This document shows, piece after piece, positions 27,147-36,200 of a stretch of DNA of 64,000 nucleotides. Under the pieces are notes generated by a model. That model was not told where the DNA came from. It was given only the letters and a program-made list of their open reading frames with translations, and searched no databases. Source of the DNA: Thioalkalivibrio nitratireducens DSM 14787 (GTDB taxonomy: Bacteria > Pseudomonadota > Gammaproteobacteria > Ectothiorhodospirales > Ectothiorhodospiraceae). The position numbers were made by a program, and so were the translations under genes. The stretch lies in the NCBI RefSeq assembly GCF_000321415.2, contig NC_019902.2, forward strand, positions 2,046,001 to 2,110,000. The letters are read 5' to 3'. Positions within the stretch are counted from its first letter, which is position 1, and each line of letters starts with the position of its first letter.

Positions 27147-27513
27147 CCCAGCTCTCCTGTTGTGATCATCTTGCGCCGAATCTCTCCCACAATCGTAGAT
27201 CACCGCACGGCGGCAGCCTTGCCTCCGACCATCGGTAGGCGGGCTCTCCCGAGACCCGCGCGGCTGGCATTCGTCCCACCGGGTATCTACCATTGGAACC
27301 TATACTTCCGGTTGATCCGATCCCGTGCTCGACGACGGCTTGCACCGCGCGGGCAGTCGGATCGTGTTCGGCGCTGTGTGAACGACAGACTTCGCGTTTT
27401 CCCAGGACGGACACGCCATCGACCGGAGGCCATCCGCAACGCGTCCCCGGGCGCAGGCTCAACCGGGGCCGCAAGGTCTGCAATCCGTAGCCAGCACTGA
27501 GGAGCATCGCGCC
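27147..27513. other. divergent intergenic region
   Basis: About 367 nt between the universal stress gene and the tetraheme cytochrome gene. No gene or clear regulator site is visible. Confidence 0.4.
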
Positions 27514-28122
27514 ATGCCCGTCCAGCCGAAGAAGACCCGACGCCGCGGCCTGTGGGGCTGGCCGCGAACGCGATGGCTGCTCGGGATCCCGCTCGGAGGC
27601 TTTCTGGCGTTCCTGGTCGGTGCAGCAACGATGGTCGGCTCGAGCGTGGCGATCGAGGCCACCAGCACCGACGCCTTCTGTGCCACCGCCTGTCACTCGC
27701 ACGAAGAGTTCATCTACCCCGAGTGGAAGGAATCGGTCCACTATTCCAACCCCAGCGGCATGCGTGCCGGCTGTGCCGACTGCCACATCCCGAAGCAGTA
27801 CCCCGACAAGCTGATCGTGAAGACCACGGCGGGGATCCGCGACGGCTACCACGAGTTCGTGCTGCGCTCGATCAGTACGCGCGAGCGTTTCGAGGCCCGG
27901 CGCGGCGAGATGGCCGAACGCGTCTGGGAGCGGATGCGGGCCAACGACTCGCAGGCCTGCCGCAACTGCCACCACGTCGACTCGTTCAGCGGTCAGAGCG
28001 CCCGGGCCGAACGGATGCACCAACGGATGGAAACTACCGACAACACCTGCATTGACTGCCATGAGGGCGTGGCTCACCTCCACCCTGCCGATGCCGCACG
28101 AAAATACGCGACGAACGACTGA
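27514..28122 (+). CDS. NapC/NirT-type membrane tetraheme cytochrome c with one CX3CH site
   Basis: A 202-residue quinol-dehydrogenase-type cytochrome. One N-terminal membrane span (about residues 21-43) anchors it. Heme sites: C56-ATA-C60-H61 (CX3CH, unusual), then CADCH, CRNCH and CIDCH. The family carries electrons from quinol to periplasmic reductases. No reductase gene is adjacent; the hexaheme cytochrome at 18077 is the nearest candidate partner but lies 8 kb away. Confidence 0.85.
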   Translation: MPVQPKKTRRRGLWGWPRTRWLLGIPLGGFLAFLVGAATMVGSSVAIEATSTDAFCATACHSHEEFIYPEWKESVHYSNPSGMRAGCADCHIPKQYPDKLIVKTTAGIRDGYHEFVLRSISTRERFEARRGEMAERVWERMRANDSQACRNCHHVDSFSGQSARAERMHQRMETTDNTCIDCHEGVAHLHPADAARKYATND

Positions 28123-28237
28123 GTATCGCGACAGCGCGGGCGCTGAATGCCCCGTGCAGGGCACCTCAGGGGCCCGCCCGCGGCCGCGCCGCCCCGTCCG
28201 GTGGTCTCGACCGCGTGCTCCGCTGTAAGCTCGTGCC

Positions 28238-29389
28238 ATGAACGACACCGTCATCCTCCAGGACTATGCGCGGATTTTTCTCGAGGGCATTCCGCTGCTG
28301 GACGTGCGCTCGCCCGGAGAATTCCGGCAGGGCGCGTTCCCCACGGCCGACAACCAGCCGCTGCTGGACGACGCGGAGCGTCACGCAGTCGGCCTCTGCT
28401 ACAAGGAGCGCGGGGAGCAGGCAGCAATCGAACTCGGACATCGCCTGGTGTCCGGGCAAAAGCGCGAGCGACGCATCGAGTCCTGGCTGGACTGGCACGC
28501 GCGCCACCCCGACGGGCGGGTCTACTGTTTCCGTGGTGGCCTGCGGTCCGCCACGGTGCAGCGGTGGCTGGCGGAGGCCGGGCAGCCGCTGCCGAGGCTC
28601 GGTGGGGGCTACAAGGCGATGCGCAGGTTCCTGCTGGAAAGCCTCGCACGGACCCTGCCGGGGATCCCGATCTGGACGCTCGCCGGACGCACAGGCTGCG
28701 GGAAGACGCGGGTAATCGCGGCCATGGAACAGGCTGTCGATCTGGAAGGCCATGCGCGGCACCGGGGTTCGGCCTTCGGCCGGCGCCCCGGAGGCCAGCC
28801 GACCCAGATCGATTTCGAGAACGCCATCGCAATCGAATTCCTGCGTTTGCACGCCCGCCAAGCGACCGGCGGGGTCCGGCCGGTCGTGCTGGAGGACGAA
28901 AGCAAGCTGATCGGCCATCGTCTGATTCCCCCGGTACTGTTTGCCCGGATGCAGACAGCCCCGCGCGTGCTGATCGAAGAACCGATGTCCAGCCGGATAC
29001 AGGTCACGCTGGAAGACTATATCGTCGATCCGCTGGGCGAGTATTCCCGTTTCTACGGACCCGAACAGGCGCTCGACCGGCTCGGTGCCGAACTGCTTGC
29101 CGCCCTCGACCGGATCCGCAACCGGCTCGGGGGCCAGCGGCACTCGACGCTGAACACCGCGCTTAGACAAGCGCTCGACGAACATCGCCGCACCGGCTCC
29201 GCCGAGGTGCATCGGGACTGGATCGGCCGCCTCCTCCACGAGTACTACGATCCGCAATACGACCACGCGTTGCGGCGCAAACCCGGGGCCGCGCCGGTTT
29301 TCGTCGGCCGCCGTTATGAGATCCTCGAGTTTCTGCAGGAGCGTACCGCGTCGCCGATCCCTGCCGATCCGAAGGCGGCCTTCGGCTGA
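28238..29389 (+). CDS. mnmH: tRNA 2-selenouridine synthase
   Basis: A 383-residue protein with an N-terminal rhodanese domain (LLDVRSPGEFRQGAFP; catalytic C97 in VYCFRGGLRS, the same position as in E. coli) and a P-loop domain (LAGRTGCGKTRVI, residues 150-157). It geranylates and then selenates 2-thiouridine at tRNA wobble positions using selenophosphate. No selD is in the window. The start ATG at 28238 fits the domain edge. Confidence 0.93.
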   Translation: MNDTVILQDYARIFLEGIPLLDVRSPGEFRQGAFPTADNQPLLDDAERHAVGLCYKERGEQAAIELGHRLVSGQKRERRIESWLDWHARHPDGRVYCFRGGLRSATVQRWLAEAGQPLPRLGGGYKAMRRFLLESLARTLPGIPIWTLAGRTGCGKTRVIAAMEQAVDLEGHARHRGSAFGRRPGGQPTQIDFENAIAIEFLRLHARQATGGVRPVVLEDESKLIGHRLIPPVLFARMQTAPRVLIEEPMSSRIQVTLEDYIVDPLGEYSRFYGPEQALDRLGAELLAALDRIRNRLGGQRHSTLNTALRQALDEHRRTGSAEVHRDWIGRLLHEYYDPQYDHALRRKPGAAPVFVGRRYEILEFLQERTASPIPADPKAAFG

Positions 29390-29400
29390 GCCGACCCGTG

Positions 29401-31254
29401 ATGCGCCGAACCCTGCTGCCAGTCACCTTCGTGTTGCTGGCTTGGGCATTCTGGGCAAGTCCGCATCTGAGCGATGTCGCCGCCGGCGTTGCCCTCTTCC
29501 TGTTCGGCATGATCGCGCTCGAGACCGGTTTCAAGACCTTCACCGGCGGCACGCTCGAGTCGGCACTGCGCCATTCGACCGACCGCCTGTGGAAGAGTAT
29601 CGGCTTCGGCATCGTGACCACCACGGTAATGCAGTCCAGCACACTGGTTTCGCTGGTCACGATCTCGTTTGTCAGCGCCGAGATGATCAGCCTCGCCGCA
29701 GGCATCGGCGTGATCATGGGTGCGAACCTCGGCACCACCACCGGGGCCTGGCTGATCGCCGGTTTCGGCCTGCGGGTCGACATCGCCGCCTATGCGGCGC
29801 CGATGCTGGTGTTCGGCGTCATCCTGCTGCTGAACCGGGACCGCATCCTGAAGGGGATCGGCTACCTGTTCCTCGGCGTCGGTTTCCTGTTCCTTGGCAT
29901 CCATTTCATGAAGGAGGGCTTCGAAGCCTTCCAGGAAGGCTTCGACCTTGCCGCCTACGCGGTTCCGGGACTCGCCGGCGTACTGCTATTCACCGCCATC
30001 GGCATGCTGATGACCGTCGTGATGCAGTCCAGCCACGCGACGTTGCTGGTGACCATCGCCGCGCTGGCAGCCGGACAGGTCACCTACGATAATGCCCTGG
30101 CACTGGCGATTGGCGCGAACCTCGGTAGCGCGATCACCACTGCGGCCGGGGGCATGGCCGCCAACCTCGGCGGTCGGCGCCTCGCGGTCGCCCACGTGCT
30201 GTTCAACGTGCTGACCGCGGCCATCGCGATCCTGCTCATCGAGCAGATGGCCTGGGCCGTGGAGCGGATCGCCGGCATGGTGGGCATTGCCAAGGACGAC
30301 TACCTGCTGAAGCTGGCGCTGTTCCATACCCTGTTCAACCTGCTCGGCGTCGCGATTCTGGCCCCCTTCGTGCGCATGCTGGAACGCGAACTGATTCGGC
30401 GCGTGCGTTTCGCACCGCGTCCGGCCGAACAGCCCCGTTACCTCTATGAGGATGCGCTGAAGACACCCGCAACCGCGGTAACCGCGGTACGCCGGGAGGT
30501 CGGGCACCTGCTAGACAATGCCCACGGGCTGATCGCCCATGGACTCAGCCTGCGCCGTGCGGTCATCGACTCCGAGCGGTCCCTGACGGAGGCGGTCCGG
30601 AATACCCGCAGGATCATGCCGCTGGACGTGGACGACGCCTACGAACAGAAGATCAAGAGCCTGCACAGCGCCATCGTCGCCTTCATCGCGGATGTGCAGC
30701 AGCGGCGCGAGCTGTCGGAACACTGGGTCCGGCGGCTTTACGCGCTGCAGCAGGCCAGCCGCGACATCGTCGAGGCGGTGAAGGCCATGAAGCATCTGCA
30801 CAAGAACCTAGCGCGCTATGGCACCGCATTCGACCCGATGGTGAGACGGCATTATGATGCGCTGCGCCTGCAGCTTGCCAGGCTCCTGCGGGAAATTGGG
30901 CAGTTACGAAACCAGGAGCCCGGGGCCGTCACCAGCCTGTCACTCGATTCGCTCAAACTCTCGCTTGAAACATCGCACCGCAGCCTGATGGAAAAGATCA
31001 ACCAGGCGATTCGCGACCACCACCTGTCGGCGCATATCGCCACCTCGCTGATGAATGACGAGGCCTACGCCTATACGATTGCCGAAAACCTGATTGATGC
31101 CGCCCACGCACTGCTGCTCAGCGACGAACCGGCCGACCATCTGGCCGACGAACGTCTGGCACTGGACCGGCAGGAAATCGAGCGCATGGCCAGCGGTGCC
31201 GCGGAACGTCCACATCCCGGGGAACACGCCGATGAAGACCCGAAAGCTTCTTGA
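29401..31254 (+). CDS. Na+/phosphate cotransporter family protein with PhoU-like tail
   Basis: A protein of about 617 residues. The membrane part holds two QSS-containing repeats typical of NptA/PNaS transporters (TTVMQSSTLVSLVTISFV and TVVMQSSHATLLVTIAALAAG), with GANLGTTTGAW and GANLGSAITTAAGG. The last 200 residues are helical and resemble the PhoU domain of this family. A GTG one codon upstream is an alternative start. It probably moves phosphate or serves in phosphate homeostasis. Confidence 0.87.
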   Translation: MRRTLLPVTFVLLAWAFWASPHLSDVAAGVALFLFGMIALETGFKTFTGGTLESALRHSTDRLWKSIGFGIVTTTVMQSSTLVSLVTISFVSAEMISLAAGIGVIMGANLGTTTGAWLIAGFGLRVDIAAYAAPMLVFGVILLLNRDRILKGIGYLFLGVGFLFLGIHFMKEGFEAFQEGFDLAAYAVPGLAGVLLFTAIGMLMTVVMQSSHATLLVTIAALAAGQVTYDNALALAIGANLGSAITTAAGGMAANLGGRRLAVAHVLFNVLTAAIAILLIEQMAWAVERIAGMVGIAKDDYLLKLALFHTLFNLLGVAILAPFVRMLERELIRRVRFAPRPAEQPRYLYEDALKTPATAVTAVRREVGHLLDNAHGLIAHGLSLRRAVIDSERSLTEAVRNTRRIMPLDVDDAYEQKIKSLHSAIVAFIADVQQRRELSEHWVRRLYALQQASRDIVEAVKAMKHLHKNLARYGTAFDPMVRRHYDALRLQLARLLREIGQLRNQEPGAVTSLSLDSLKLSLETSHRSLMEKINQAIRDHHLSAHIATSLMNDEAYAYTIAENLIDAAHALLLSDEPADHLADERLALDRQEIERMASGAAERPHPGEHADEDPKAS

Positions 31255-31540
31255 ACGCCTCGGTCATTTCCTGGACAAGGATTGGGCCGAACAGCGTGCG
31301 GAACTGGAGTCAATCCAGGAGGTATTACAGAAACTCGAGGAAAAGGAGACGCGGCTGCGCGCGAAGCTCGAGGCACACCCCGACCCGGACGAACGCCAGG
31401 AAATCCAGGCGAAACTCGAGGTCGTCCACGCCCAGCGCCAGAAGGGCCTCGACCGGGTTCGGCAACTGCGTGCCCACCAACGGGGCAAAGCTCCTGACCC
31501 CAAGGTGACCGAGCGACGGGCGACGGGAAAGGCAGATTGA
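31232..31540 (+). CDS. small coiled-coil protein
   Basis: A 102-residue highly charged helical protein (KLLERLGHFLDKDWAEQRAE, then repeated E/K/L heptads). It overlaps the end of the transporter gene by 23 nt, suggesting translational coupling. I do not recognise a family; no membrane segment or signal peptide. Confidence 0.65.
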   Translation: MKTRKLLERLGHFLDKDWAEQRAELESIQEVLQKLEEKETRLRAKLEAHPDPDERQEIQAKLEVVHAQRQKGLDRVRQLRAHQRGKAPDPKVTERRATGKAD

Positions 31541-31718
31541 TTCGGCATCGCGAGGCCTCTTGAGAAACAAATTTCCAGACTCCAGTAAAATCAGTGGGTT
31601 ACCACAGCACCAACGTGCCGTGCCGCAGTCCCGTTTCTCCGCGAACGCCTTCCCCGGCCCGGGGTTGGGAAGCTGATTATCACGAAACCTCCTCAGCCAG
31701 TGCGATACCTCTCCGCGT

Positions 31719-31873
31719 CGGTCGTCATTGCGAGCGAAGCGCGGCACTGATGCGCGCAGCGCATTGAACAGCCGAAGGCTGGCCCGCAGGGTGAGCGCAG
31801 CGAATAATCCAGACGGCGCGGGGGGGGACCATCGCCCTCTGGATCGCCACGTCGCTTCGCTCCTCGCGATGAC
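31719..31873. repeat. dispersed intergenic repeat, copy 1
   Basis: It begins with CGTCATTGCGAGCGAAGCG and ends GCTTCGCTCCTCGCGATGACG-like, i.e. terminal inverted repeats. This is the common GCGAGCGAAGC-type noncoding repeat of many proteobacteria. It lies in the 680-nt gene-free gap between a plus-strand gene and hypE. Confidence 0.7.
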
Positions 31874-31924
31874 GCTGGTTTCGAAGATGGCCCAGTCCAG
31901 CTTGCGGAGCTTCCGTGATAATCA

Positions 31925-32060
31925 GGTCGCGAGGAGCGAAGCCTTTAGCTACGAGCGCGGCGTGACGGGACGTGGCGATCGATACGCTACTGATGTCTCG
32001 TGTGCCGCTTGGATTACTCGCTGCGTCCGGCCTGCGGGCCAGCCTGCGGCGGGGCATCGC
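31925..32060. repeat. dispersed intergenic repeat, inverted partial copy 2
   Basis: CGCGAGGAGCGAAGC (31928-31942) is the exact reverse complement of 31854-31868. A region around 32010-32047 (TTGGATTACTCGCTGCG, GGGCCAGCC) matches in inverse the block at about 31775-31812 (GGCTGGCCC, GCAGCGAATAATCC). The two copies therefore face each other. Nothing else is visible in the 31541-32221 gap. Confidence 0.65.
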
Positions 32061-32221
32061 GGCAGGCGCGGTACGGGTTCGGGGTAACCCCCGCTTGCCG
32101 GGCTTCGGTGTCGCACCACGGGGAATGGAGCGGGTCACCCGTGGCCAGACGGGTAAACACAGGTTCCCTGAACTACCCCAACCGCGCTGCCAGCACGACC
32201 CGTCACCCGGACAGCGGCCGA

Positions 32222-33283
32222 TCAGCAGATGCGGGGGAGTTGTTCGCCGGAGATCCAATCGACGTTGCGGCGCCCGCCGAAGCTCGTTTGCATCTGCACG
32301 AACGCGTGTTCGTCGGCCACCACCTCGCCGATAATCGCAGCATCCTGGCCGAGCGGGTGGGCACGCATCGCAGCAAGCAGCCGCTCGGCCGATTCCGGCG
32401 GGCAGACCGCAACCACCTTGCCCTCGTTGGCGACATAGAGCGGGTCGAGCCCCAGCAGTTCGCAGGCGGCATCGACCTCTTCGCGTACCGGGATATCGTC
32501 CTCGCGGATCGTCATCCCCACGCCCGACTGCCGTGCGATCTCGTTCAGCGTCGCCGCGAGCCCGCCGCGAGTCGGGTCGCGCAGGCAGTGGATACCCGGC
32601 GCGGCCGCAATCATCGCCGCGATCAGCTCGTGCAGTGCGGCCGAGTCGGACTGGATGCTGGTGCTGAAGCTCAGGTTCTCGCGCAGCGACATGATCGCGA
32701 CGCCGTGGTCGCCGAGGAAGCCGCTGACGAGAATTCTGTCGCCGGGACGCGCACGGTCCCCGGAGATCTCGATGCCGTCCGGCACCACACCGACGCCGGT
32801 GGTGTTGATGAACACGCCGTCGCCCTTTCCGCGCTCGACGACCTTGGTGTCGCCGGTGACGATCGGCACACCCGCCGCCTTCGCGGCCGCCGCCATCGAG
32901 TCGACGATGCGCTTCAGATCGGCGAGCGGGAAGCCCTCCTCCAGGATGAAGCCGGCGGAGAGCCACAGCGGGCGCGCGCCGCTGGTCGCAACATCATTGA
33001 TCGTACCGTGCACCGACAGGCTGCCAATGTCGCCGCCCCGGAAAAACAGCGGCGCGACCACGTGGCTGTCGGTCGCCATCACGATCCGGCCCTCGGGCCG
33101 GGTCAGCAGTGCCTGGTCGTTCGCCTGGCGCAGCCAGGGGTTGTCGAACGCCAACTGGAACAACTCGTCGATCAGCTGCGCCATCGCGCGACCGCCGCCG
33201 CCGTGCGCCATCTCGACCTTGCCGTGCTTCAGGTCCAGCGGGCGAATGTAGCCCCGCTTCACCGTCTTCGGGTTCGCGCTCAC
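32222..33283 (-). CDS. hypE: hydrogenase maturation carbamoyl dehydratase HypE
   Basis: A 353-residue AIR-synthase-like protein ending PRIC, the C-terminal Cys that becomes thiocyanate. It converts the carbamoyl group passed on by HypF into the cyanide ligands of the NiFe site. Motifs: MAHGGGGRAMAQLI, INDVATSGARPLWLSAGF and LRDPTRGGLAATLNEIA. The start is a GTG at 33283 overlapping the hypD stop by four bases (GTGA). It is the last gene of the hyp set. Confidence 0.95.
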   Translation of the reverse strand: MSANPKTVKRGYIRPLDLKHGKVEMAHGGGGRAMAQLIDELFQLAFDNPWLRQANDQALLTRPEGRIVMATDSHVVAPLFFRGGDIGSLSVHGTINDVATSGARPLWLSAGFILEEGFPLADLKRIVDSMAAAAKAAGVPIVTGDTKVVERGKGDGVFINTTGVGVVPDGIEISGDRARPGDRILVSGFLGDHGVAIMSLRENLSFSTSIQSDSAALHELIAAMIAAAPGIHCLRDPTRGGLAATLNEIARQSGVGMTIREDDIPVREEVDAACELLGLDPLYVANEGKVVAVCPPESAERLLAAMRAHPLGQDAAIIGEVVADEHAFVQMQTSFGGRRNVDWISGEQLPRIC

Positions 33284-34425
33284 GACGCCTCGGCGACCGC
33301 GGTTATCTTCGTGAACTGTCCGTAGGTGTAGTACGCCGCGCAGGCGCCTTCGGCCGAGACCATGCACGAGCCGAGCGGGTTGTCCGGGGTGCAGACGGTC
33401 CCGAAAACCTTGCATTCCTGCGGCTGCTTCAGTCCACGCAGGATCGCGCCGCACTCGCAGGCCTTGTGGTCCGGAACCGAGCGGTACGGCAGTTCGAAGC
33501 GGACCTCGGCGTCGAAATCGCGGTACGCGTCGCGGATGCGCAGCGCGCTGTACGGCACCTCGCCGAGCCCGCGCCACTCGAAGCGGTCGCGCAGCTCGAA
33601 TATCTCGGCGACCAGCGCCTGCGCCTTCAGGTTGCCCTCGCGGGTCACCGCACGGCTGAACTGGTTCTCGACTTCGGCCCGGCCCTCGTTCAACTGGCGC
33701 ACCAGCATCAGCACCGACTGCAGCACGTCCAGCGGCTCGAAGCCGGCGATCACCACCGGCTTCTGGAACTCCTCGGCGAAGAATTCGTAGGGCCGGCTGC
33801 CGATGATCGTCGAGACATGCGAAGGTCCGATGAAGCCGTCCAGCGGCACCGTGCCCAGCTCGCGCACCTCGGGCGACTCGAGGATGTTCTGGATCGCCGA
33901 CGGCGTCAGCACGTGGTTCACGAAAACACTGAAGTTCTTCAGCCCCTCGGCGCGGGCCTGGCGCAAGGCCACCGCGGTCGGCGGCGTGGTGGTCTCGAAG
34001 CCGATCGCGAAGAACACGACCTCGCGATCGGGATTCTCGCGCGCGATCTTCAGCGCATCGGCGCTGGAGTAAACCATGCGGATGTCCGCACCCTCGGCCT
34101 TCGCACGGAGCAGGCTCATGCGCCCCGATGCCGGCACCCGCAGCGGGTCGCCGTAGCTGCAGAGGATCGCACCGTGGTCGCGCGCCAGCTCGATCGCGCT
34201 GTCGATGCGCCCGACCGGCAATACACAGACCGGGCAACCGGGGCCGTGGATGAACCGTACCTCCGGCGGCAGCAGGTCGCGCAGACCGTAGCGCGAGATC
34301 GCGTGCGTGTGGCCGCCGCAGAACTCCATCAGGTGGTAGCGGCGTTCAGGCTGGACTTCGGCGGCGATGGTCCTCGCGAGATTGCGGGCGACCTTGCCGT
34401 CGCGGAACTCGTCGACGTATTTCAC
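33280..34425 (-). CDS. hypD: hydrogenase Fe-cyanide assembly scaffold HypD
   Basis: A 381-residue protein with [35 protein letters not shown] and a C-terminal Cys-rich [4Fe-4S] region ([30 protein letters not shown]). With HypC it holds iron while CN and CO ligands are added. The start overlaps the hypC stop by ATGA. Confidence 0.95.
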   Translation of the reverse strand: MKYVDEFRDGKVARNLARTIAAEVQPERRYHLMEFCGGHTHAISRYGLRDLLPPEVRFIHGPGCPVCVLPVGRIDSAIELARDHGAILCSYGDPLRVPASGRMSLLRAKAEGADIRMVYSSADALKIARENPDREVVFFAIGFETTTPPTAVALRQARAEGLKNFSVFVNHVLTPSAIQNILESPEVRELGTVPLDGFIGPSHVSTIIGSRPYEFFAEEFQKPVVIAGFEPLDVLQSVLMLVRQLNEGRAEVENQFSRAVTREGNLKAQALVAEIFELRDRFEWRGLGEVPYSALRIRDAYRDFDAEVRFELPYRSVPDHKACECGAILRGLKQPQECKVFGTVCTPDNPLGSCMVSAEGACAAYYTYGQFTKITAVAEAS

Positions 34426-34655
34426 GCCGCGGCTCCCGGCTCGACACCCATCTCGCGCAGCATCGCGAGCGTGCGCTGCGCCTCCGTCTCGTCGAGACGG
34501 TTGATCGCGAAACCGACATGCAGGATCACGTAGTCGCCCTCAGCCACGCCATCGACCAGACTCACGTCGACTTCCTTGCGCACGCCGCCGACATCGACCA
34601 GGGCCTGTTCGGCCTCCAGCAGTTCAACCACCTTCACGGGGATCGCTAGACACAT
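34422..34655 (-). CDS. hypC: hydrogenase assembly chaperone HypC
   Basis: A 77-residue protein beginning [12 protein letters not shown] with the essential Cys2, and [17 protein letters not shown] near the C terminus. It binds HypD and carries Fe(CN)2CO to the hydrogenase large subunit. It is the second HypC-family member in this region; the other (hupF) is at 42669-42965. Confidence 0.94.
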   Translation of the reverse strand: MCLAIPVKVVELLEAEQALVDVGGVRKEVDVSLVDGVAEGDYVILHVGFAINRLDETEAQRTLAMLREMGVEPGAAA

Positions 34656-34981
34656 GTGCCGATTCTCGGTTCTCCCCGCGTGCAGCGCAAGATACCGCGG
34701 CCCGGCCGCGGACCGAGCACGGCGAGGAGCCATGCCGCGTCGATGGAACATTCGGGTGAAATGCGCTCCGAACTGACGATCGTGCTGCACGTGGGCTCCT
34801 TGGCGATCCCGAAACCGGCAGGGGACAGGCCGGCGGGAGACTCGCGCGCAGGCCTTGCCGCACAACAGAGCGGCGCGTCTACCCCGTCACATGTTGCTGC
34901 TCAAACCCGTACGACCCGCGATTTCGCTTCCTGCCCTCCCCCGATAAACTGTGCGATACCCTGGATCCTGAGGATGATACC
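34656..34981. other. divergent intergenic region upstream of hypC
   Basis: About 326 nt between hypC and a plus-strand small gene. It implies that hypCDE may have a promoter separate from the rest of the hyp genes. No clear operator seen. Confidence 0.4.
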
Positions 34982-35296
34982 GTGCCCCAGATCGATATCG
35001 ACGAACTCACCGAAGCGGAACTGATCAACCTGAACCACCGGATCGTCGAGCGTCTGAAGTTCCTCCAACAGATGCGCGCCCACGGCGCGATGATGAAATT
35101 CAACATCGGGCAACGGGTCATGTTCGACCCACCCGGGCGCCCCCGGGTGACGGGCCTGCTGGTCAAGTACAACAAGAAAACGGTGACCGTGGTCACCGAC
35201 GAGGGGGAACGCTGGAACGTACCTCCCGACCTCCTCCGTCTGGCGCAGGCCAAGGACATCACCCCCGCCAGCGGCAATATCGTGCCGATCAAGTAG
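34982..35296 (+). CDS. small hypothetical protein
   Basis: A 104-residue protein starting with GTG (MPQIDIDELTEAELINLNHR). The N-terminal 35 residues are a helix rich in E/L; the rest is a small beta domain (KFNIGQRVMFDPPGRPRVTG, KKTVTVVTDEGERWNVPP) that looks SH3/KOW-like. Function not recognised. It interrupts the hydrogenase accessory genes on the opposite strand. Confidence 0.7.
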   Translation: MPQIDIDELTEAELINLNHRIVERLKFLQQMRAHGAMMKFNIGQRVMFDPPGRPRVTGLLVKYNKKTVTVVTDEGERWNVPPDLLRLAQAKDITPASGNIVPIK

Positions 35297-35315
35297 CCGG
35301 CCTCCCGCCTTGCGA

Positions 35316-35945
35316 TTACAGTTCGCCGCCGAACGACGACGTCCTCACCCGCGAACGTGCTGGAAGTCGGGCCTCGATGATCGCGCGGGCGTCGCGATGG
35401 TGGCCGGGATCGCAGAGCAGGCGGATATCCCACGCGCCTCCACGGACAAGGATTTCGCGCGAACGGTCATCGAACAGCACCTCGCGGATCTCGCGCCACC
35501 GGGTTGAGGGAAGCCATGCGGCCCATTGCCCCCCTTTCCAGGTGAACAGGAACACGATCCGAACCAGCCGCGACATCCTCCGGTCCAGCTTCCTCTGGCC
35601 TACCGAGGGCCGGATATGAACCCCTTTCGTGTCCAGTACGAACGTCACATCCCGACCACGCAGCATGCCCTTGATCAGCAGCCAGAGCACCAGAAACCCC
35701 AGCCAGGTGACGGCCAGCAGAATCAGCGCCGGACCCGCCCCTCCAAGCCCACCTTTCTCCGTCTGGTCGATTCCCAGGAACAGTAGGAAGACCGCCATCA
35801 CGGTGTTCAGCGCAAGCGAGATCGGTCGTCCCGGGCCGCCCTCGCGCATCGGCGCAAACCAAGGCAGCGTGCCGTTCCAGCTGAGCAGCACCGCGGATGG
35901 AGGCACCCGGCGGCGCCTGGCGGACTGCATGCGTTTACCGCTCAT
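35316..35945 (-). CDS. two-span membrane protein, PH-like
   Basis: A 209-residue protein with membrane segments at about residues 43-60 and 70-92, then a cytoplasmic domain (DVTFVLDTKGVHIRPSVGQR and WREIREVLFDDRSREILVRG) with the beta-strand pattern of bacterial PH domains. The function is unknown. It sits between hypC and hypF but has no evident hydrogenase link. Confidence 0.65.
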   Translation of the reverse strand: MSGKRMQSARRRRVPPSAVLLSWNGTLPWFAPMREGGPGRPISLALNTVMAVFLLFLGIDQTEKGGLGGAGPALILLAVTWLGFLVLWLLIKGMLRGRDVTFVLDTKGVHIRPSVGQRKLDRRMSRLVRIVFLFTWKGGQWAAWLPSTRWREIREVLFDDRSREILVRGGAWDIRLLCDPGHHRDARAIIEARLPARSRVRTSSFGGEL

Positions 35946-35957
35946 CGCCCATCGACC

Positions 35958-36080
35958 TCACGCCTGCCAGGTCCAAGGCACGCCGTACACGAGCAGCGTC
36001 GTGAGGAGGGTCAAACCCAGCACAACGTACTGCCAGTTCGACCAGGCAGTGATGAAAATCCCGCCCGATAAACGGGCCAC
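35958..36080 (-). CDS. possible 40-residue single-span membrane protein
   Basis: A short frame from GTG 36080: MARLSGGIFITAWSNWQ, then a hydrophobic span (YVVLGLTLLTTLLVYGV) ending in PWTWQA. The span is convincing but no strong ribosome site is seen and the piece could be the remnant of a longer gene. It ends 12 nt upstream of the two-span membrane protein start. Confidence 0.3.
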   Translation of the reverse strand: MARLSGGIFITAWSNWQYVVLGLTLLTTLLVYGVPWTWQA

Positions 36081-36200
36081 GGATGCCTGACTGATGCAGG
36101 AACAGCGCGAGAGCGGTGTAGCCGGAATTGCGATCGGGTCCGGATCGGATGAAGGAGACTTTTTCTCTGCTCCCGTGCATAACTCGGGTTAAGCCGCCCC

